From assembly GCA_046706945.1 (NCBI GenBank), contig JBJKOY010000310.1, positions 1-40,386 on the forward strand: 40,386 nt of DNA. Direction: 5' to 3'. A program made the translations under genes and the position numbers. The notes under the pieces are model-generated. The model was not told the DNA's origin, did not search any database, and worked only from the letters and a program-made list of their open reading frames with translations. How positions within the stretch are numbered: position 1 is the stretch's first letter; each line of letters starts with the position of its first letter. Of the stretch, positions 25,549 to 33,845 are shown piece by piece. Source of the DNA: FEN-1297 sp046706945. GTDB lineage: Bacteria; Bacteroidota; Ignavibacteria; Ignavibacteriales; Ignavibacteriaceae.

Positions 25549-25581
25549 AAAAAGCCGCACCGGCTGCCGGAACGGCTTTTT
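25549..25581. terminator. Bidirectional intrinsic terminator between GNAT-like and osmC-like genes
   Basis: AAAAAGCCG (25549-25557) pairs with CGGCTTTTT (25573-25581), and CCGG (25560-25563) with CCGG (25567-25570) adds an inner stem. A-rich and T-rich flanks give a U tract on both strands. It sits exactly between the two convergent stops. Confidence 0.88.
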
Positions 25582-25598
25582 ATTAAGGCAAACGAATT

Positions 25599-26030
25599 CT
25601 ATTTCTTAAGCTTGGCGTTTAAAATCATTTCAGGAACTTTCAGAGCTTTTGAGATCGGACAGCCTTTCTTGGCATCTTCGGCGTGCTTGTGAAAAGTGGC
25701 GTCGTCTATTCCTTCCACGTCGGCAACGGTGTCCATTTCGATTTTCGTTATTGTAAAGCCGCTGTCAAGTTTCACGATGTGAACCTTGTCTTCAGTTTTA
25801 ATCGAATTGACCTTAAACCCCGCACCGGAAAGCCCGTTGGCAAGCGCCATCGAAAAACATGCCGAGTGAGCCGCGCCGATCAATTCTTCGGGATTTGTTT
25901 CATTCCCCTGTTCGAACCTGGATACGAAGTTGTATACCGTATTTTTCAAAACACCGGATTCTGTCGAAATATTACCGCTGCCGCTTTTCAAATCGCCGCG
26001 CCATTCCGCTGAAGCTTTTCTAACTGGCAT
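25599..26030 (-). CDS. OsmC-family peroxiredoxin
   Basis: The 143-residue protein begins VRKASAEWRGDLKSGSG and carries both family cysteines: C58 in GAAHSACFSMAL and C124 in KKGCPISKAL. These act as the peroxidatic and resolving thiols that reduce organic hydroperoxides. Length and spacing match the OsmC subgroup rather than the Ohr subgroup. An AAAGGA site lies before the ATG. It is followed by the shared terminator. Together with egtB/egtD nearby it suggests a local concentration of oxidative-stress genes, although they are not one operon. Confidence 0.92.
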   Translation of the reverse strand: MPVRKASAEWRGDLKSGSGNISTESGVLKNTVYNFVSRFEQGNETNPEELIGAAHSACFSMALANGLSGAGFKVNSIKTEDKVHIVKLDSGFTITKIEMDTVADVEGIDDATFHKHAEDAKKGCPISKALKVPEMILNAKLKK

Positions 26031-26176
26031 AATTTATTCCTTTCTATTTTTTATGATGATTCCCTTCTTGTGGCCAAGAATAATAATATTTTATGCCGCA
26101 CATGTCAAAATAAATATTATCGTCGACAACTCAAATCACATGTAAGGTGATTGAATACAGCAAATTAATTATTTTA

Positions 26177-26671
26177 TTACGGATAAAATCTTAAACCGAA
26201 TGCGGCATCAACGGCCGAACCGAAATCGGGTGTAATTCCCACAAGCATGCCTACTTCGAAAAAAACCTCAAGGGGAGTCTTCTGCGGTTCGTAGTTGACC
26301 CCGAACAGTCCCCTAACGCCGAATCCGGTTCCGTTCTGACGCACATAAAATCCTTCGGAATTTTGGTACCAGAAACCGTGACCTTTACCGAAGCCCAGCG
26401 CCCCGCCGGTGCCCGCGTACAGCGTCACAATTTCCGAATTGAACGCATTAAAATGCCACAAATAATCAACATCTAATCTCGGACTGCCGAAGTAGGAGGA
26501 ACCCAGATCTACAACCCACGCGTTCCGGGGCTGCGTCCAGAACTTCGCCGTTAAGCCGGAAGGGTCGCCGAGCATAATACCGAAACCTATCTTTCTACCC
26601 TGAGGAGACTGTGCAAAAGCAGAAGCAGCAATCAACATAACTACAGATAATAAAAATAATAATCTTCGCAT
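26177..26671 (-). CDS. Predicted outer-membrane or periplasmic beta-barrel-like protein
   Basis: The 164-residue protein has a clear signal peptide (LLFLLSVVMLIAASAFAQ) and a mature part rich in glycine and aromatic residues with alternating strands, such as WVVDLGSSYFGSPRLDVDYLWHF, given here only in part as DVDYLWHF, and a terminal aromatic-containing strand FGLRFYP. This is typical of small outer-membrane barrels of the Bacteroidota group. I cannot assign a ligand or a family with confidence. An AAGG site precedes the ATG. Confidence 0.75.
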   Translation of the reverse strand: MRRLLFLLSVVMLIAASAFAQSPQGRKIGFGIMLGDPSGLTAKFWTQPRNAWVVDLGSSYFGSPRLDVDYLWHFNAFNSEIVTLYAGTGGALGFGKGHGFWYQNSEGFYVRQNGTGFGVRGLFGVNYEPQKTPLEVFFEVGMLVGITPDFGSAVDAAFGLRFYP

Positions 26672-26982
26672 GATTTTACCTTCTAGATATAAGTAATGTT
26701 TATTATTTTATCATCCCTCCGCCCGTTTCTAATATGTGTATCCTATCTTTATAATATTTTATTACATGTCACACAATATGAACAAATCAAGGAATGAATG
26801 GAATTATCCTCCGAAAATTAAAAGCTTTCCCAAATAATTCATAATTGCGGTGACTGCAAATATGTGACACCTATTAAATGCGTTCTTTATTTAATTGAAA
26901 TAGTGTAAATAATTTTTAATCTTGTTTGCGCGGAGAATCAAAATTAATAATCTATTATAAAAATTATAATTTAAGGTGTATT
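26672..26982. other. 311-bp divergent spacer upstream of egtB
   Basis: No gene is seen. The spacer must hold promoters for the outer-membrane-type gene (minus) and egtB-egtD (plus). TGTCACA near 26766 and TGTGACA near 26862 form a loose inverted pair about 90 bp apart, possibly regulator half-sites; this is weak. AAGGTGT just before 26983 may serve as the egtB ribosome site. Confidence 0.4.
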
Positions 26983-28281
26983 ATGGATACACAGCGGGAA
27001 TCCGTTGCTCTTGGCGAGAGCATCGGAAGGAATTTACTTCTAAAGAAATTTAAGAAGGTAAGAAGTTTTACCGACAATTTATGCAGGAATTTAAAAACCG
27101 AAGACTTTGTCGTTCAGTCAATGCCGGATGTCAGCCCGACAAAATGGCACCTGGCGCATACAAGCTGGTTCTTCGAAGCATTCGTTTTAATGCGGTCGTC
27201 CGCGGATTATCAAAACTTTAATCCGGTCTATAAATATCTTTTCAATTCTTATTATGTTCAGATGGGAGAAAGGTTTACCAGGTCCAGGCGCGGCCTTCTA
27301 TCCCGCCCGACCGTTAAAGAAGTATTCGAATACAGGAGCTATATCGATTCACGGATAGCAGAATTCATAGAGAAAAGCAGCGAAGAACTTTATTCAAAAT
27401 TCTGCGGAATAATCGAAATCGGGATTAATCACGAGCAGCAGCACCAGGAATTAATGATAACCGACATTAAGCATGTATTCTCAGTTAATCCCATGTACCC
27501 AGTTTATATTAATACGGAAATACCCGCCGTCGAATCGGTGACGCCGTTGGAATGGATAAAGATGGAAGGAGGGCTGTATGAAATAGGCTACGGCGGCAAG
27601 GAATTTTCTTACGATAACGAAACTCCCGTGCATAAGGAATATGCAGGCAACTTTAAAATCGCTTCCAGGCCTGTAACAAACAGAGAGTACCTGGGCTTTA
27701 TTAACGATAAAGGCTATCAAACACCGTGGCTTTGGCTGTCCGACGGCTGGGCGACCGTTGAAAAAGAAAACTGGGAAGCCCCGCTGTACTGGACGAAGAT
27801 CGAGGGAGAATGGTTCAATTATAAACTTAACGGGTTTCAAAAAATCGACTTAAACGAACCTGTATGCCACGTCAGCCATTACGAAGCGGACGCGTATGCA
27901 AGATGGTCCGGCGCCAGGCTGCCGACAGAAGCCGAATGGGAAATAGCCGCAAGCGGTCTCCCGGTTGAGGGGAATTTTGCCGAGCGTGAAATTTTCCATC
28001 CCGCTGCCGTTAACGCCGGCAAGAACGACGGTCAAATTTGCCAGATATTCGGAGACGTGTGGGAATGGACGGGAAGCGCTTATCTTCCTTACCCGGGTTT
28101 TAAACCTGCGGCCGGCGCACTCGGCGAGTATAACGGGAAATTTATGTCCGGTCAAATGGTCTTAAAAGGCGGATCGTGCGCAACGCCAGAATCGCATATC
28201 AGGAAAACTTACAGGAACTTCTTCCAGCCTTCTTCCCGCTGGCAGTTTACGGGAATAAGACTGGCGAAAGAATCCGATTAA
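26983..28281 (+). CDS. egtB: Ergothioneine biosynthesis sulfoxide synthase EgtB-like
   Basis: The ATG at 26983 gives 432 residues; upstream in-frame codons are AT-rich spacer. The N-terminal DinB-like domain has the non-haem iron ligands expected for EgtB: H59 in WHLAHTSWFFE and H150/H154 in INHEQQHQELM. The C-terminal formylglycine-enzyme-like domain has RLPTEAEWEIAA, DVWEWTGSAYLPYPGF and GGSCATPESHIRKTYRNFF. The enzyme joins hercynine to cysteine or gamma-glutamylcysteine through oxygen-dependent C-S bond formation. Substrate choice cannot be read from motifs; the absence of egtA and egtC nearby leaves a cysteine-using type possible. egtD follows after 18 bp. OvoA is less likely because no fused methyltransferase domain is present. 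Confidence 0.93.
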   Translation: MDTQRESVALGESIGRNLLLKKFKKVRSFTDNLCRNLKTEDFVVQSMPDVSPTKWHLAHTSWFFEAFVLMRSSADYQNFNPVYKYLFNSYYVQMGERFTRSRRGLLSRPTVKEVFEYRSYIDSRIAEFIEKSSEELYSKFCGIIEIGINHEQQHQELMITDIKHVFSVNPMYPVYINTEIPAVESVTPLEWIKMEGGLYEIGYGGKEFSYDNETPVHKEYAGNFKIASRPVTNREYLGFINDKGYQTPWLWLSDGWATVEKENWEAPLYWTKIEGEWFNYKLNGFQKIDLNEPVCHVSHYEADAYARWSGARLPTEAEWEIAASGLPVEGNFAEREIFHPAAVNAGKNDGQICQIFGDVWEWTGSAYLPYPGFKPAAGALGEYNGKFMSGQMVLKGGSCATPESHIRKTYRNFFQPSSRWQFTGIRLAKESD

Positions 28282-28299
28282 AACTCCAAGGAATATCCA

Positions 28300-29247
28300 A
28301 TGGAAATAAAATTAGCGGAAGCGTATAAAGACGAAATGGTTTCGGAGATTTTCGAAGGCTTAATGAAAAATCCGAAAGAGCTGCCGTGCAAATTGTTCTA
28401 CGACGAGAAAGGCTCCGCATTGTTCGAAGAGATTTGTCTGGTCGACGAATATTACCCTACCCGCACCGAAATCGAAATAATGGAAAACCACATCTGCGAA
28501 ATTACTTCCGAACTTGGTGAAGAGATACTGCTTGCGGAGCTGGGAAGCGGGAGCAGTATAAAAACGCGGCTTCTGCTCGAAAACTTAAATAATTTAACAT
28601 GCTATGTGCCAATAGATATTTCGTCGGAATTCCTTTTCGAAGTTGCTAACGGATTGAAAGAAAAATACCCGCACATCAATATTCACCCGCTGACAGCCGA
28701 TTATACAAAAGAATTCGAACTACCGCAGCAGCAGGATAATTTTAAAAAAACCGTTTATTATTTTCCCGGATCCACAATAGGCAATTTCACTCCGGCAAAG
28801 GCAAAAATATTTTTACGCAGGCTGGCTTCAATGCTGAAGGAAAACGACGGACTGCTTATCGGCGTCGACCTGAAAAAAGATAAATCTGTACTTGAGGAAG
28901 CATACAACGACTCCGCCGGCATTACCGCCGAATTTAACCTGAACATTCTGAACCACATCAACAATACGCAAAATTCGAATTTCGATTTGAATAAATTCAA
29001 GCATCATGCATTCTTCAACGAAAAAGAAAGCAGAATTGAAATGCATTTGATAAGCTCGGAAGATCATGAAGTAATAGTTGCCGGAATGCCCGTCAAATTT
29101 AAAAGAGACGAACATATCATTACGGAATATTCTTATAAGTATACGCCGGAAAGTTTTAACGAACTCGTATCCGAGCGCTTCCGCGTAAGAAAGGTATGGA
29201 CAGACGGAAGCGGTTATTTCAGCGTCCAGTACCTAAGCGTAAAATAG
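28300..29247 (+). CDS. egtD: L-histidine N-alpha-trimethyltransferase EgtD-like
   Basis: The 315-residue protein has the complete EgtD architecture: KLFYDEKGSALFEEIC near the N-terminus, the SAM motif LAELGSGSSIKTRLLL, YVPIDIS, the family signature YYFPGSTIGNFTP and the C-terminal VWTDGSGYFSVQYL. It trimethylates the amino group of histidine using SAM to give hercynine, the substrate of EgtB. AAGGA (28288-28292) precedes the ATG. It is the second gene of a two-gene operon with egtB. Confidence 0.95.
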   Translation: MEIKLAEAYKDEMVSEIFEGLMKNPKELPCKLFYDEKGSALFEEICLVDEYYPTRTEIEIMENHICEITSELGEEILLAELGSGSSIKTRLLLENLNNLTCYVPIDISSEFLFEVANGLKEKYPHINIHPLTADYTKEFELPQQQDNFKKTVYYFPGSTIGNFTPAKAKIFLRRLASMLKENDGLLIGVDLKKDKSVLEEAYNDSAGITAEFNLNILNHINNTQNSNFDLNKFKHHAFFNEKESRIEMHLISSEDHEVIVAGMPVKFKRDEHIITEYSYKYTPESFNELVSERFRVRKVWTDGSGYFSVQYLSVK

Positions 29248-29330
29248 TCAGTTAAGTCCGGTTTCCGGAAAACTCGCCGGCGTATAAAGACATCTTCCCG
29301 TTATCCTATTTAAAAATAATAATACCGTCG

Positions 29331-30335
29331 TTAAAATTTCTGGATTACTATAAGTAAAATTAATGCGGCGAGAAGCGTTACCCACAGAATTATGGCGCCG
29401 GCGGTTGCTCTCCTGGCCTTTTTTTCCTGCCAGTATTTTACGGGATGTATCCCGCGCGCTAAAAAAGTTAAAACCCCCGAAAGATTAATACAGATAATAT
29501 TCGTAAGAAATAGAAATAAAGCTCCGTAAGCCGAGTTAAAATTACCGGCGCCGATCATAATTCCAAGAGTTACCAGCGAGGGTAGAACTGCTAATGAGAT
29601 GGTGACCCCGATTAAGATAGTCGATAATCCGATAGTCAACGATAATGCGCCGGCGGCACCGGCTGCCAGGGATAATATAATGTCACCTATTTGCGAAGAA
29701 CTGTAGTCTTTAATAACTCCTATGCCGGGAGCAGGTTTTAATATCAGACCGATAATTACCGATACTGCTAAAGCCGCAAAAATATAGGACAGGCTTGTAA
29801 GCGAAGATTTTTTTATAAAATTAAAATCCCCGAGAGTTGTTCCCAGAGACAAGGCCATGTTCGGGCCAAGCAAAGGAGCAATAACCATAGCTCCCACTAT
29901 CATAATGTTGCTGCCCTTTAGGATTCCGAATGCGGCGACAAAAGTCGACAAAACTACCAGGGTAAGATATACCATGTTTAATTCTGATATGTCGGAAATT
30001 TTACTGAAAAGTTCTTCAATACTTAGTCGCTCGGCCCGGGATAAAAAACCGAATTCCTTACTTTTAGATTTCTTTTTATCCCTTGCGTCTTCTTCCGGCA
30101 GGGTTGCTTCAAGAGGCAGCAATACTATCCTAAAATCCTTCGAACCGGAAAAGGCATTGCTCAACGCATTCAGCATTTCTCCGGTTCTTTCGGCATCTAA
30201 TAAAATTTTTACTATATCCTTGCCGTCCTTTGAATTTAACCTCCACAAATCAATAAACGGGTGATCCTTAAGAATGTCTTCAATCTTATCGGATCCGTCC
30301 GCTCCAATAACCGCCTCTATTATTCTAAGTGCCAT
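29331..30335 (-). CDS. DUF389 (TIGR00341-type) membrane protein
   Basis: The 334-residue protein has a soluble N-terminal domain of about 110 residues followed by a DUF389 membrane domain with about six hydrophobic helices. The family pattern is visible in NIMIVGAMVIAPLLGPNMALSLG and later GVTISLAVLPSLVTLG. The Lys-rich linker DKKKSKSKEF joins the two parts. The biochemical role of the family is not established. It ends convergently with egtD and no partner gene is adjacent. Confidence 0.88.
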   Translation of the reverse strand: MALRIIEAVIGADGSDKIEDILKDHPFIDLWRLNSKDGKDIVKILLDAERTGEMLNALSNAFSGSKDFRIVLLPLEATLPEEDARDKKKSKSKEFGFLSRAERLSIEELFSKISDISELNMVYLTLVVLSTFVAAFGILKGSNIMIVGAMVIAPLLGPNMALSLGTTLGDFNFIKKSSLTSLSYIFAALAVSVIIGLILKPAPGIGVIKDYSSSQIGDIILSLAAGAAGALSLTIGLSTILIGVTISLAVLPSLVTLGIMIGAGNFNSAYGALFLFLTNIICINLSGVLTFLARGIHPVKYWQEKKARRATAGAIILWVTLLAALILLIVIQKF

Positions 30336-30429
30336 ATGATATTTATTTTATCGTTTATTTATTTAGCAGATAGTAAAAATAAAAAAACATATTTAACGTG
30401 ATTCAGGTTGACCGGTTATTTATGCGGTT

Positions 30430-30930
30430 TTATTCCTCGGCTTTCATTCCCATTTGCGCCCATTCTTCGCGGGCCGGCCCGTAAATCCCGGGGACTTTCA
30501 GACCTGCCATCCTCATAAGCACGGTAAGCTGGGCGCGGTGATGAATTTGATGTATTATCAAAACAGATAGTATAGTCCCTTTCTCCCACTGTTCCCCGTA
30601 CATATTCACTTTATCCGTAAGGTCCCCGTCCTTCCAATTTTTTGCGATCGATTCGATCAGGCTGTCGGATGATTTCTTGTATTCTTCGCAAATATCGTTA
30701 AGGCTCTGAGGCACCTGCGAATTCTCACCGGGTCCTTCTATGTGCAGCCCGGTTCTGTTCATCATTTCGGGGATCGATCCGGTAATATGCCATGCAAGGC
30801 GTCCCGGCGTTCTCAGGTTTTCGCTGAATTTCTTGTTTAAAGATTCGTCGTTAAGATTATTGAAAATCTTAAGTGTGGCTTCGGATTCGCTTTGCCAGTC
30901 ATTAATAAAATCATGTATTTTATAATACAT
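30430..30930 (-). CDS. DinB-family metal-binding four-helix protein
   Basis: I start at the ATG at 30928-30930 (166 residues), which has a GAGGGAG site just upstream and begins MYYKIHDFINDW; the longer reading adds 24 unrelated residues. Conserved histidines are in RLAWHITGSIPE and IHQIHHRAQLTVLMRMAG, placed as expected for the DinB/YfiT fold, and the ending GIYGPAREEWAQMG is common in this group. These proteins bind a divalent metal and often act as thiol-dependent transferases, but the substrate is unknown. It lies 64 bp downstream of valS on the same strand. Confidence 0.85.
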   Translation of the reverse strand: MYYKIHDFINDWQSESEATLKIFNNLNDESLNKKFSENLRTPGRLAWHITGSIPEMMNRTGLHIEGPGENSQVPQSLNDICEEYKKSSDSLIESIAKNWKDGDLTDKVNMYGEQWEKGTILSVLIIHQIHHRAQLTVLMRMAGLKVPGIYGPAREEWAQMGMKAEE

Positions 30931-30994
30931 TGCTCCCTCTTTTAATTTGTTGCTTATTAATATAACTACATTTGGAAAATTTGAGAAAACCCGT

Positions 30995-33673
30995 TTAATC
31001 AAGGTTCTTCAAAATATCTTTTAATTTTTCCAGACTGCTTTTCCAGTCCCGCTGTTTCGTTCTTTCCCTTTCGACAATCTCAGCGGCCGCATTAGTAATA
31101 AACTTTTCGTTGGAAAGTTTCTTTTCTATACCCGATAAAACACCTTCGAGCCTGGCTATTTCTTTTTGAAGCCTTGCCCTCTCTACATCCAAGTCTATGA
31201 GTCCTTTCAGCGGTACGAATATCTCGCAGTTCCTCAGAACCGCCGAAGCGCTGGCTTTCGGTTTTTCCAGGCTGTTGTCCGCGGTTACTTCTTCGGCCCT
31301 TGCAAGTTTTTTAATGTAATCGATCTGGTAATCTTTTACAGCGGACGATTTTATAAATACGTTGATAAATTTGGAGGGAGGAATGTTCATTTCGCCGCGG
31401 ATGTTTCTTATGGCGGTAATAATATCCTGAACAAATTCCATCTCTTTTTCGGCTTCTTCGTTTATCGACGATCCGTCAGCCGGCGGATAAGCCGAAACCG
31501 AAATGCTTTCCCCGTCTTTCCTTTTCTCTATCAGGTGCCATAACTCTTCGCTGATAAAAGGCATGAAGGGATGAACGATTTTTAAAAGACTTTCGAATAT
31601 ACCGAGCGCCCTTGTGAGCACTGCGGATTTTACTTCGTCGTCGTCGGAATAAAGCCTGTTCTTGGCAAGCTCTATGTACCAGTCGCAGAAGTCGTTCCAG
31701 ACGAACGAATAAATAATTTTGGACGCGTTGTTAATTTCGAATTTCTGCATCGCATTGTCCAGATCGATCAAAGTCCTGTTCAGCCTTGACGATATCCACT
31801 TATCCGAGAAATCGAGATGCCTGCCGGAGAGTTTTTTATTTACGCCTGCGCTGCCGTCATCCCCGTTTAGGCCGGAAAGATTCATCAGCAGGAACCTGCC
31901 CGCGTTCCAGATCTTATTGGCAAAATTCCTTCCTATCTCGCATTTGTCAGTGCTGAACAAAACATCCTGACCAAGAGGGGCAAGATAAATCACCGTGAAA
32001 CGAAGTGCGTCGGCGCCGTATTCCGAAATAACATCCAGGGGGTCGGGAGAGTTTCCTAGCGACTTGCTCATTTTCCTTCCCTGTACATCCCTTATTATGC
32101 TGGTAAAGTACACGTGCTCGAACGGGATATCGTGTTTGAAATGAAGTCCCGCAATAATCATCCTGGCCACCCAGAAGAAGATAATATCGGGCGCGGTCAC
32201 AAGAACATTCGTCGGATAATAATAATCCTGTTCTTCGTGCGTCCTGAAAACGTCGTAAGCCCAGAGCCAGCTCGAAGCCCAGGTATCAAGCACGTCCTCG
32301 TCCTGGACAATATTGGTCGAACCGCAGTGCGGGCATTTCTCCGGAGGCTCCGCCGATACAATAGGGTTCTTGCAGTCAATATTGCAGTGATCGTCGCCCA
32401 CGCAGTACCAAACGGGAATTCTATGCCCCCACCATAGCTGCCTCGAAATACACCAGTCTTTTATCCCCTCCATCCAGTGCTCGTATGTTTTGATCCAGTG
32501 ATCGGGATAAAATTTGATTTTACCGTTTCTAACTACTTCAAGCGCCGGCCCGGCCAGTTCTTCCATCTTCATGAACCACTGTTCGGAAAGATACGGTTCG
32601 ATTGGTACGCCTCCGCGTTCCGAGTATCCCACATTGTTTTGATAATCCTCAACCTTTTCCAGAAGTTCAAGTTCTTTAAATCTTTCAACTACTTTTTCTC
32701 TTACGACATACCTGTCGAGTCCTTTGAATTCTTCCGGCACGTTATGGTTGGTCGTGGCATCGTCGTTGAAAATATTTATTACCTCAAGGTTATGGCGCTT
32801 GCCCATTTCGTAATCGTTTACGTCATGAGCCGGGGTTACTTTAACCGCGCCGGTGCCGAAGTCCTTGTCGACATATTCGTCCGCAAATACCGGGATCTCG
32901 CGCTGCGCGACGGGAAGAAGTACTTTTTTTCCGATAAGGTCTTTGTATCTTTCGTCATCGGGATTAACGGCGACGCCGGTGTCTCCCAGCATCGTTTCGG
33001 GCCTTGTAGTGGCAACAACAATAAATTTATCCGTCCCCATAACCGGGTACCTTAGGTACCAGAGTTTGCCGTTTACCGTTTTGTAGATTACTTCTTCGTC
33101 TGATATGGCGGATTTTGAGGCCGGGCACCAGTTCACCATCCGGTATCCTCTGTATATTTTGCCTTCGTTATAAAGTTCGACAAAAGTCTCTATGACTTTT
33201 TTATAATAATCGTCGTCCATGGTAAACCGTTCGCGTTCCCAATCGCAGCTTACGCCGAGCTTCTTTAACTGCTGGATTATTATACCGCCGTATTTTTTCG
33301 TCCAGTCCCAGCAGTATTTTAAAAACTCATCGCGTCCTATATTATATTTTTCAATTCCTTTTTCCTTAAGATAAGCTGTTACTTTGGTTTCCGTTGCAAT
33401 CGAAGCGTGATCCGTTCCCGGGACCCAGCATGCGTTAAAACCCTGCATCCTTTTGGTCCTTACAATTATATCCTGAATCGAATTGTTGAGAATATGTCCC
33501 ATCGTCAGAATTCCGGTAACGTTCGGGGGAGGAATCACCACCGTATAAGGCGTTTTTTCTTCGTCGATTTCTGAACGGAACAGGTTATTGTAGGTCCAGT
33601 ATTTATACCATTTATCCTCTGTAGCGGAAGGATCGTAAGCTTTGGGAATCCCGGATAAATTTTTCTCAGCCAT
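30995..33673 (-). CDS. valS: Valyl-tRNA synthetase
   Basis: The 892-residue class I enzyme has the HIGH signature in PPPNVTGILTMGHIL, the editing-domain WYLRYPVMG region and ATTRPETMLGDTGVAV, the DWCISRQLWWGHRIPVWYC segment, and KMSKS in GRKMSKSLGNSPDP near residue 531. A cysteine pair CPHCGS suggests a structural zinc. The C-terminal arm is a coiled coil (LDVERARLQKEIARLEGVL). It charges tRNA-Val with valine in the cytoplasm. Length and domain order are normal. The ATG at 33671-33673 starts the usual leader before DPSATEDKWYKYW. It is divergent from the oligopeptidase gene and followed by the DinB gene. No T-box leader is seen. Confidence 0.98.
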   Translation of the reverse strand: MAEKNLSGIPKAYDPSATEDKWYKYWTYNNLFRSEIDEEKTPYTVVIPPPNVTGILTMGHILNNSIQDIIVRTKRMQGFNACWVPGTDHASIATETKVTAYLKEKGIEKYNIGRDEFLKYCWDWTKKYGGIIIQQLKKLGVSCDWERERFTMDDDYYKKVIETFVELYNEGKIYRGYRMVNWCPASKSAISDEEVIYKTVNGKLWYLRYPVMGTDKFIVVATTRPETMLGDTGVAVNPDDERYKDLIGKKVLLPVAQREIPVFADEYVDKDFGTGAVKVTPAHDVNDYEMGKRHNLEVINIFNDDATTNHNVPEEFKGLDRYVVREKVVERFKELELLEKVEDYQNNVGYSERGGVPIEPYLSEQWFMKMEELAGPALEVVRNGKIKFYPDHWIKTYEHWMEGIKDWCISRQLWWGHRIPVWYCVGDDHCNIDCKNPIVSAEPPEKCPHCGSTNIVQDEDVLDTWASSWLWAYDVFRTHEEQDYYYPTNVLVTAPDIIFFWVARMIIAGLHFKHDIPFEHVYFTSIIRDVQGRKMSKSLGNSPDPLDVISEYGADALRFTVIYLAPLGQDVLFSTDKCEIGRNFANKIWNAGRFLLMNLSGLNGDDGSAGVNKKLSGRHLDFSDKWISSRLNRTLIDLDNAMQKFEINNASKIIYSFVWNDFCDWYIELAKNRLYSDDDEVKSAVLTRALGIFESLLKIVHPFMPFISEELWHLIEKRKDGESISVSAYPPADGSSINEEAEKEMEFVQDIITAIRNIRGEMNIPPSKFINVFIKSSAVKDYQIDYIKKLARAEEVTADNSLEKPKASASAVLRNCEIFVPLKGLIDLDVERARLQKEIARLEGVLSGIEKKLSNEKFITNAAAEIVERERTKQRDWKSSLEKLKDILKNLD

Positions 33674-33845
33674 CGTTCTCTCTGGTTTATCTTAATTTGA
33701 AAAGCAAATATAATTAAAAATTAAGAGAGGTGTGAAGGCATAAAAAAACCTTTTGTTTGATAAAAATATAGACTAAATTCCTTCCAATAACTTGTTGATT
33801 TATCCGTCCGATTATTTCATAAGCATTTTAAAACGGGAGGCTCTT

